Source of the DNA: Taeniopygia guttata
Lineage: Eukaryota; Chordata; Aves; Passeriformes; Estrildidae
Reading direction: 5' to 3'
Length of the DNA stretch: 64,000 bases
NCBI RefSeq assembly: GCF_048771995.1
Contig: NC_133063.1
Coordinates: forward strand, 63,323,014-63,387,013
Shown here: piece by piece, positions 56,557-64,000 of the stretch
Layout of the letters: each line of letters opens with the position of its first letter
Position numbering within the stretch: position 1 is the stretch's first letter
Program-made: the position numbers and the translations under genes
The notes under the pieces: generated by a model
Told to the model about the DNA's origin: nothing
The model's database searches: none
The model's input: only the letters and a program-made list of their open reading frames with translations

Positions 56557-57220
56557 TGAAACGAAAGATTTTCCAGAGATCACTTGAGCTAACAAAAATG
56601 AATGTATCAAAAATGAATGTATCAAAAATGAATGTATCAAAAATGAATGTATCATGTTTGTAGAATCATGTGTTGAATTTTAAGAAACCTCTGCACAAAA
56701 AGGCATAGGAAAGAAAAACAAAGATCTTTAAAGCTTCTTGCAAAAAGACAAATACCGGAAAGGACCAGGAATGCCAAGACTTCAGACAAAGAAGCCCTCT
56801 GTCTCCAAACATGTCAAGGATGATGAACTTATCCAGATAGGAGAGCAAAGGACCAAAAGCGCAAGCGCAGAGGAGAAGAGTTCAAAAGTTCAATGCGGAG
56901 GAAGATGATGGTTTGTGGCTCAAAGACCACCAGGGACCCACATAAAAGCCCCCACAAAAAACTACGCATGCCCAGAAGGGCGTGGACCTATTTAGCATGA
57001 GAAGCAAAGACAGGCGGGGCCAGGGGTTGAATATGCATAGAAAAGTTGTGTAATGTATTGCATATGGAACACCTTTGTGAATAAAGTTGGGGGGCAGACT
57101 TCAGCTCGGGGCACAAGATTTCGGAGAGTTATCTCACTTGTGCCGGGTGCTGCCATACATACCCACTTGATAACTACATCGAGTTGTAGAGTCTATTTAT
57201 TTATTCCGCATATCGCTTCA
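56557..57220 (+). mobile_element. Gammaretrovirus-like solo LTR, 4-bp TSD
   Basis: A 664-bp segment starts TGAAACGAAAG and ends CATATCGCTTCA, flanked by AGAT (56553-56556 and 57221-57224). AATAAAG lies near 57081 in plus orientation. A 15-bp minisatellite lies in the U3 part. The 4-bp duplication fits a gammaretroviral source; a 4-base match alone is weak, but LTR ends and the poly(A) signal agree. Confidence 0.65.
56594..56654 (+). repeat. 15-bp minisatellite in LTR U3
   Basis: Four perfect tandem copies of AAAATGAATGTATCA. Confidence 0.95.
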
Positions 57221-58120
57221 AGATATGGAAATAACTGACTTGATGGCATGAAAGAAGTGGTTTTTTGAAGGCGCTGGAAATTGGAGATTCGAGGAGTGTA
57301 ATTAAAGCCTCATTAGTAGAAACCAATTTGTTTTATACCTTGCTTTCCTTTTATTTGTTTTTCTATCAGTTCCCTGTGGTCAACAGGCAAGAGAATCTAG
57401 ATTATCTTGAAACTGGAGAAAATCCTCTCCTCCTGGGGCTGGTCCTGCTCTGCAGTGACAGGCACAGAAAGGAAAGTTTGCTGGGAGCCCTGGTGGAGGT
57501 GGCCTCCAGTGTGCTGGCTTCTTCCTGCATCTCTGCCACTGTTCTGTGCAGGATGCTGCTCTCCACAGCCCCTGCCAGCCACTACCAGCCCTAGTGTATT
57601 CCCTCCTGCCTTTGTCTCAACCAGGGCCACACAGAGTCTGGAAAATGCCATTTTCAATGGATTAGTCCTGCCGAGCCCCTGGGCATGAGGCCACCCAGAA
57701 GCCTGGGCCGTGGGGGCTGTTCTCAGGGCACTGACCCAGCCTGGCTGCTGGCCTCTGGTGACCCCCCATGTCCTTTTCCATGGCAATATCTGCCAGCAGT
57801 CCCAGACCTATGTGCTGAGGTGAGAGGGAACAGAGGCGTGCCATGATGTCCCATTGTGATGTCACTGGATGGTGGAGGATAACATCACATGTGAGTGCTT
57901 TGCGACCTTGCACTCCTTTCTGTTTATATTCAGGTGCTGATGTCCCTCTGTAGGATCCACCACTGAGTGGTGGATTGTGACAGCACTGGGGGATGGATAT
58001 GAGGTCTCATCCTTCACTGCTTGAATTTTGATGCCAGCCAAGCCTGGGTCCAGACCGGATTGATTCTTGACTCCTGCCAAGCATGCCTAGTCCTCATCTG
58101 TCCCCTTCTGCTGCAACAGA
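57221..58120. other. No intact gene; upstream of RING pseudogene
   Basis: Contains open frames on both strands without recognisable motifs and a perfect palindromic hairpin at 57955-57975. It may include the former 5' region of the RING pseudogene. Confidence 0.4.
57955..57975. other. Perfect short inverted repeat
   Basis: ATCCACCACT, one base, AGTGGTGGAT: 10-bp arms around a single G. Function unknown. Confidence 0.7.
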
Positions 58121-58125
58121 CAGAC

Positions 58126-58365
58126 ATGGCCACGAGACAGAGTGGAGCTGCCCCATCTGTCAGGTCACTAAGAATGACGTGGCTTCTGCTCTTCCCTGTC
58201 ACCAGCAGTTCTGCCTGGTATCCTGCAGCAGGCAAAAAGAAATCCAGCTTGCCCGCTCTGCAGCAGTCCACTAGAGACTATCAGGTTTTCTGAGTGGGGT
58301 GGAGAGGATGACATACCATTTGCCATCAGCTCCCCTGAAGAGTCACCAGAGACAGCAGACAGGCA
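58126..58365 (+). pseudogene. RING-finger gene fragment, frameshifted (TOPORS-like family)
   Basis: An ATG at 58126 opens MAT and is then out of frame by one base with TEWSCPICQ. The RING core CPICQ...ALPCHQQFC is followed by a further shift, after which KRNPACPLCSSPLETIRF continues in another frame. Together these form a C-terminal-complete RING pattern broken by two small indels. The downstream SSPEESPE stretch resembles what I recall of multicopy bird TOPORS-like RING proteins; the family name is an inference from memory. Confidence 0.65.
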
Positions 58366-58399
58366 GGAGAGTTGCTGGGGATCAACAGACAGGCAGGGA

Positions 58400-58590
58400 G
58401 ACCTCCCCTCCACCTTGCCGAAATCCAGGAGGTGCTGTTGTTGTCGGAACAGTCCTGCCCACACTTGGGGCAGAAGGCCACCCACAGGCTCTGGCTCTGC
58501 AGCTCCCTGCTCAGCTGGGGACAGTGTTCCCTGTGGGGAAGATGGAGGAGACATGAAAGGGCCAGCAAGAGGCCACCCTGATGGTGGCAC
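58400..58590 (-). pseudogene. Inverted fragment of the same RING gene family
   Basis: The minus strand reads SPPSSPQGTLSPAEQGAAE then PVGGLLPQVWAGLFRQQQHL. This looks like the region that follows the SPEESPE stretch in the family, but it is on the strand opposite to the RING part. An internal inversion or insertion of an inverted copy would explain this. Confidence 0.5.
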
Positions 58591-58854
58591 TAGTGAGATT
58601 CTAGTAACCCTTTTGCCAAGAAAAAAAAATAAAAAATTCTATTTCTCTGACAAAGTTCCTGGGTTCTGCTTTCTTCTCCTTCTAATGTCTTTGCCTGACC
58701 CCCACACCCCACCATCAGCTGAAAGCCCCTGGAGCCACAGGACCATTCTGGCAGCACCTCCTCACACAGGAAATCCTGCTGCAGCTGTGATGGTTGAAGA
58801 GCTTCTGAGAAAGTGGGTGCTGTGCACCACATGGTTATCCTGGAAGATGTGTCA

Positions 58855-58910
58855 GAGCTGCCTGCTGACTTAAATGGATTTTTATAAGGCTTTTGACACA
58901 GTTCCCCCCC
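58855..58910 (+). mobile_element. Short CR1-like reverse transcriptase remnant
   Basis: AAGGCTTTTGACACAGTTCC encodes KAFDTVP, the conserved non-LTR RT block A seen in CR1. Only about 50 bases are recognisable, with an in-frame stop just upstream. Confidence 0.35.
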
Positions 58911-59054
58911 AAGATCCCGCCCATCAATGAGAGAGAGGTGAATTAGGACAAAGCAGAAATCAAACTGAGTGAGTAGATTAGAAGCAGAAATCCTGCTTAA
59001 AATGAAGAATCAAAATTCATTCTGAAAAGCAGGATCAGCCATAGCCATGGATAC

Positions 59055-59110
59055 AGGCCTGGAAGAGTCACCAGAGGCCACCAACTAGGCAGGAAGAGCT
59101 GGCAATGCCC
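59055..59110 (+). pseudogene. Third fragment of the RING gene family
   Basis: GAAGAGTCACCAGAGGCCAC repeats the EESPE segment found at 58338-58357, again in plus orientation, with an in-frame TAG shortly after. It ends just before the long direct repeat. Confidence 0.4.
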
Positions 59111-60728
59111 TGAAAACAGCTTCAGATGTCTCAGTGTCTTCAGTTTGTCTGTTTGTGTGTTCTTTGGTTGCTTGGTTTTTGGTTGGTTATTTGGTTATTT
59201 AGTTATGTCTGGATTGGCATATTCCAGATGACTTTCATTTTGATTAGGATTTGTTAAGTACTGACATTCTGCTTCAGATGTGTAAAATAAACATTTTCAT
59301 GAATATTTTCCTCAAAACAGTCATTTTTATCTTCTTTCTAATTGAATGTCTAAATGTCCATTTTAAAAGATAGCTCTACTAGATATCAAAAGATATTAAC
59401 TACTGTTGAAGAGTGCAGGGTTTTTTTGCATTGGAAAACAGTTGATGACACAGTCCTTGGTGAATAATTTCCAAATGTTATATACACTCACAGCAAAGAA
59501 ATCCATTATTATATTGTAACCATTTCCAGCATCTGTGATTTTGCTATATCTAAATCCTAAGGATTTAATTCCAGTATATTTAAATTTGCAAGTGGATGTG
59601 ATTGGAGAGTAATTTTTGGCATCTGTCCTGTCACTGTAATATTAGGAACCTTTCTCTTTTAAGTTTTTTTTGTTGTTGTTGTTGTGTGGTTTTTTTTTGT
59701 TTTTTTTTTTTTTTTTTTTTTTTTTTTCTCTGTGGTTGTCTTTGTCTTTGCTTGAAGGACTTTCCAAATGAGATTCCACGCAGCCTTTACTTTGGAATCT
59801 CATTGCAGCTCTAGACTCAACCATTTCAGAGAGGTCAGCAGCACTCTGTCATATCTCTTCTAGTCCATGAACTTCATTAACAGTGACCACTCTCATTAGT
59901 TCTCACACATTTTTACTTTGGTTCATAAAGACTGTTTCTCATGTTGCATTTTTCTACTCCCCTAACCCCATTCAATTAACATCAAATTCACTTTATAAAG
60001 TGATCACATATTGGAAATCTGTGTTCACATTCACTACGCTGAAGGTCCATCATTCTTCCTGCTTTCTGTTTAATATCTTATTTGTTATGTTGATTTCAGG
60101 GATAGAAAGGTTGCATTAAATGAAAAAAAATATTAAAAAAGCAAGCAAAATTCTAGGTTTTGCTAGACCATTTTACCTAACAAAACCTAGACCATTTTAG
60201 TCATTACTACAGCTATTCAGAAACTGAAAGGAAAAACCCAAATTTAGTTCTCAGTGCAGTACTTGTGACCAATGGTAACTATAACCCCCAAGATTCAGTT
60301 AAGTAAATAAATGTGAGCTACATGTTGTTGGACTAGAAGATAACTGTTACTGTAAAATGCCAAAAAGCTGATCAGAGTGGCCCCTTGATGTTCTGTGCTA
60401 TTGTTGCTTATTCATGTGAACAGATGACTTTGTTTCCCACTCGCATTTTGCTTTCTGCCCAGGAGTGGTGAATGAAACACTCGAGCTGAGCTGTGAATTA
60501 CAGCTCCAGAATGAGCAAGGATCCTGCACAACAACAGCACCTGATCTAATTTTTCCTTTGCCTCTGTGCTGAGAGAAAAGCAAGGTAAATTCATGTTGAA
60601 TGTCTAAGTTCACTCAGTGGCTGACAAGACCTCCTTTAATGGATCCAGTACAAGTGATGAGCCCAACCAACACAGCAATCGTTGTGGACAATGCGTGTCG
60701 TGTATCAATGAAAATGTGCATTTGTGAC

Positions 60729-61237
60729 TGTCCTAGGGTGATGTTAGGGTGTTTGTATCCCAAATCGTGTGTTCTGTTTATATTTGATATTATGTCCTGT
60801 GCTTTCAGAACTGACTCTGAAAGTGAAGGTCTGTTTTGTCTTGTTATCAGTCGGTTCACCTCCCCCCATGGTCTGTTGTCTAGAAGAGGCTAGTGCTGGC
60901 TGGCTTGCTTTGCTTTGCTTGCTGGCTTTTGCTGGCTTGCTTTGCTTTGCTTGCTCTTGCTCCTGCTTCTGCTTTTGCCTTTGCTTTTGCTTGGTAGTTT
61001 AGCTAAGCAGTCCAATTTTTTCCCTGGACTGCTTTTGTTTTTTTCCTTTCCCTTTCCTGAATATCATCCCAACCTGCTCCAGACTGGGACCTGGGAAACA
61101 CTGAGGAACACTGAGAGCCTGTGCTTTGTGATTTGCAGTGCTGAAGAGCAATCCCCAGTGCCCAGACCCGGGTGAGAGACTCTCTGGATTTGTGATCTCT
61201 TCAGAGTGGTGAAAGAGTTTGGTTATCATCTGGTGTT

Positions 61238-61268
<31 letters not shown>

Positions 61269-61428
61269 GTGCGGGGGAGTGTTTTGTTTGTTAAATAAAC
61301 AGGTTCTTTTCCACTTCTCTCTGAGAAAATTCTTCCCGAACCAGGTGGGTGGGGAGGGGCCGTGTTTGTTTTTTTTCTGGGGGCTCCTTCCAGAGGTTTT
61401 TCTCCCAAATTTGCCCTAAACTAGGACA
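60729..61428 (+). mobile_element. ERVL-type LTR, second copy
   Basis: Counterpart of 1602-2300 with the same ends and the same lack of target duplication. Confidence 0.8.
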
Positions 61429-61655
61429 TCAGCTTAAGGGGTATTGTTTTAAAAAACAGCTGTTCAAAGGCAAAAGTTCTCATTATCTATCTCTAAAATA
61501 ATCTTAGTCCCTGGGAAGAGAAACCTTCTTCTTCTCTGGGAAGCACCAGACTACTCTTCTTTCTTTCTCTGTTCAGCCTTCTCATGGGATCACAGCTATT
61601 TCAACATCTGCTTATCTTAGCATGGAGGCCTTTGCTTGATATCAATTTGAACAAT

Positions 61656-62641
61656 TTAATCTCCCCATAGTTTCATGCTTATGTGCAGTAAATCATGTAA
61701 AAGTCTCCATTTTCCTGATTTCTTTTTTATTACAAAAATAGGGGTATTCCAGGGGCTGAATGATTCTTCAATATGATCCACTTTCAATTGTTCTGTGACT
61801 AATTCTTGCAGGGCAGTAAGCATTTCGGTAGTAAGGGGCCACTGATCAACCCAGACAGGTTTATCTGTTAACCATGTCAAGGCTACAACTGGACATTCAC
61901 CACCCTGCATCACAGTGGCTCCTATTAAAAATCCATAGTAATTCTGACACCCCATTGAGACAAACAATCTCATCCCCACAGACTTTGAGGAGTATCGGCA
62001 ACAGCGGGTCTGATGTTAGCTTGTTGGCCATCGGGATGTTTCACATTAATTACAACGGCTGACAAGCCACCTGTTGTAGAACTACCCAACCCTGTAAGTC
62101 CAAAACTTGCATGAGTGAGAGACCACGACTGAGGCCAACGCAGTCACGAGAGTATTGTAACATCTGCTCCAGTGTCAATCAAACCTGTTACCGGTATGGT
62201 CCCTGGATGATATCCACTGGCTGTGAGGATGCATGTCTTTTCTGGATGGTTCTCCGTTACTTTCTCAGTCCAGAACACTTGAGGTACTTACTGTACTGGG
62301 AACAAAACTCACAAAGGCTACAAGCTGAGCGATGCAAGTTCCTTTCTGAATAGTAATAGGGCAGTCATCGATATCATAGCATGACTCTGTCCTAAATAAT
62401 CAACATCAATAAGTCCTAAATGCCCATGAATACCTTTAAGCGTAGTACTTGATCTCCCTATCAGAAATGCACTCAATCCACGTCTTATTGGGCCATAGGT
62501 GTCATGGGGCACTTTGCATATTTCTTTTGCCAAAATAGTTATTACTGTGTCGGCGGTGGGTACATCAATCCCTGCGGACCCACTTGTTGCTCCTGAGTAC
62601 TGTTCGCAAATGGGTAGCTTTGCAGTACCGGGAAGGCCCAT
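61656..62641 (-). pseudogene. Betaretrovirus-like dUTPase/protease/RT remnant, second copy
   Basis: Counterpart of 2528-3513, with the same open segments and stops. Sharing the same disabling changes shows that the copy was made after the provirus decayed. Confidence 0.8.
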
Positions 62642-62664
62642 AATTGCTGTTTATGGTTGTCAGG

Positions 62665-64000
62665 TTATTTGTGTCCCCACACACCCCTTCGTGTTCTTCT
62701 TCCCATTTCCCTGCAACAGCTGACCATTTGCATGATACTTACTCTTGCACAGTGCCCAAATTTAGCACAATGATTGCACATAACATTGCTGCTTGCATTT
62801 GACTTAGATGCTATTTTCTGGGTATTACACTGTGCCTTTACATGTCCTTGCTGTCCACAATTACAGCATTTCGATGGTGGTCTTAGAACTGCAGCAAGAG
62901 CTGCCATTTTATGCTCTACTGAAACAACTTTTGAGCAAGCAGTAACCATTTCAGGCAATGTGGGCTTCCCAGGTATGGTGTCAATAATCTTTCTGCAGTC
63001 TGGGTTTGCATTTTCTTTCACCAATTGTATATACAATCTATGTCACAAAGGTTCATTATCTACCTGTTTTTCAATAGCTGCAGCAAGCTTTTCCACAAAC
63101 TGCAAAAATGGTTCTCTCATCCCTTGTTGTATAGTAACATATCTCTGCTTTGGAGCTGCCATTTCCATTGTTTTAATTAAAACACTCATGCCTATTTGCT
63201 GAGCTTGTGTCAAAATTGAAGGATCCCACCTTGCCTGTAAATCTGGGTTAGCAAAAGGCCCAGTGCCCAATAAGGCATCAACACCCACAGTGTGATGAGA
63301 GTCCTGTTGAAGCAGCTGCATGTTTGTTAAAGCTGTGCACTTCGCCACTCACCTCCAAGTTTCTGGAAACACACCATATTGTACTGGTTGGAATAAAATT
63401 GTAGCAAGGTGCATGATGTCATAAGGTGCAAGCATACTGCATTAATTACATGTATTAACTGCATTACCTCTGAGGAATTAATACCAAACTGAGCCACTTT
63501 CAATTGGAGATCTTGCACAACCTTCCAAGCAAAGATGTGATGACTATCATTCTGCCCTGTTCCAGGAACTGCTTTAAAAACTGGAAAAGCCATAGGATTA
63601 TCACAGGCAACATTTGCGTTAACACTCTGCTCCTGAGGTACTTTTGGGGCACCTAATCTTTCTATTAGGTCCCCATTTTTTTCTTCAGCTGCTTTCTTCC
63701 TAACAAATTCCCAAAACTTCTGAGGCTGTCAGGGAAGCACAGTTACTTGACACAGAGGCAAAGTCCATGGGGCAGTAGGGCTAGATCTATTAGAAGGTGA
63801 ACTGTCAACAGTTCCCTGACCCAACTCAGGTGTTACTGCAGGTGACTCTTCACTTGATTTGCTGTCACTGTCCAGCAATGGAGGATACGACCTTGCAAAC
63901 TGTTCATGCAGCTCAGAAGGGGGCGGGGGGCAAATGGCTGGGCTAGAGTGGAGGGGTGTAGGTCTTAGATTCAGTCAAAGAGAAAACATAAAGTTTCTAA
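62665..64000 (-). pseudogene. Betaretrovirus-like gag remnant, second copy (cut by window end)
   Basis: Counterpart of 3537-4872: nucleocapsid with the same damaged second knuckle, capsid, and the first 44 bases of the solo LTR from 63957 on. It continues beyond the window. Confidence 0.8.

Larger units (their letters stand above)
59123..64000. repeat. Long direct repeat, second copy
   Basis: Second copy of 1-4872, same orientation. The first poly-T run is interrupted by a G and longer by five bases overall; the second run is one base longer. No other change was noticed. Confidence 0.95.

Noticed and set aside
1..64000. CRISPR arrays, tRNA or rRNA genes, bacterial operons
   Set aside because: None seen. 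Intron-exon structure, poly(A) signals, LINE and endogenous retrovirus content show vertebrate nuclear DNA.

Overview
The window looks like nuclear DNA from a bird, most likely a songbird. It holds a CR1 LINE 3' end of the avian type, avian-type ERVL, betaretrovirus-like and gammaretrovirus-like elements, a PAK3-related kinase of the kind reported as expanded in songbirds, and a broken copy of a RING gene that resembles bird TOPORS-like multicopy families. Retroviral DNA dominates and paralogous blocks recur at many scales, as in repeat-rich avian sequence such as the W chromosome or ampliconic autosomal regions. That placement is inference.

Layout. Bases 1-4872 recur almost unchanged at 59123-64000 as a direct repeat that runs off both window edges. 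It contains an ERVL-type LTR and the 3' part of a decayed betaretrovirus-like provirus on the minus strand, whose 5' LTR lies at about 6063-6540. Bases 7219-8085 carry two exon-like segments of a gene I do not recognise. Bases 8472-9217 are a duplicated block with a GC-rich, promoter-like end.

The centre (10581-35770, minus strand) is one multi-exon gene that I could assemble from splice sites alone: 19 coding exons, all phases compatible, 733 codons plus stop, with a nearby poly(A) signal. The predicted protein has an N-terminal hydrophobic anchor, five tandem copies of an acidic 43-44 residue exon, charged coiled-coil exons, and a PAK-type kinase domain whose main catalytic residues are all present. 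I see no CRIB/p21-binding domain. Its introns hold solo LTRs, a GATA microsatellite, a paired intronic block and a degenerate 6.8 kb provirus.

From 36 to 45 kb there are further LTRs, duplicated blocks and a minus-strand gammaretrovirus-like provirus (3' LTR, env, integrase, RNase H). An almost pristine ERVL provirus (45550-52382) sits inside that element's RNase H region. It has 695-bp LTRs that look identical, a 5-bp target duplication, open gag and pol frames joined by one in-frame amber codon, and no env. Bases 52978-55590 hold copies of the two flanks of the kinase locus without the kinase gene between them. Bases 56557-59110 carry a solo LTR and a frameshifted, rearranged RING-domain pseudogene, after which the long direct repeat begins again.

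The working host gene with the best support is the kinase. Almost everything else is mobile-element DNA or duplicated flank. All calls are by eye from sequence, without alignments or database searches.
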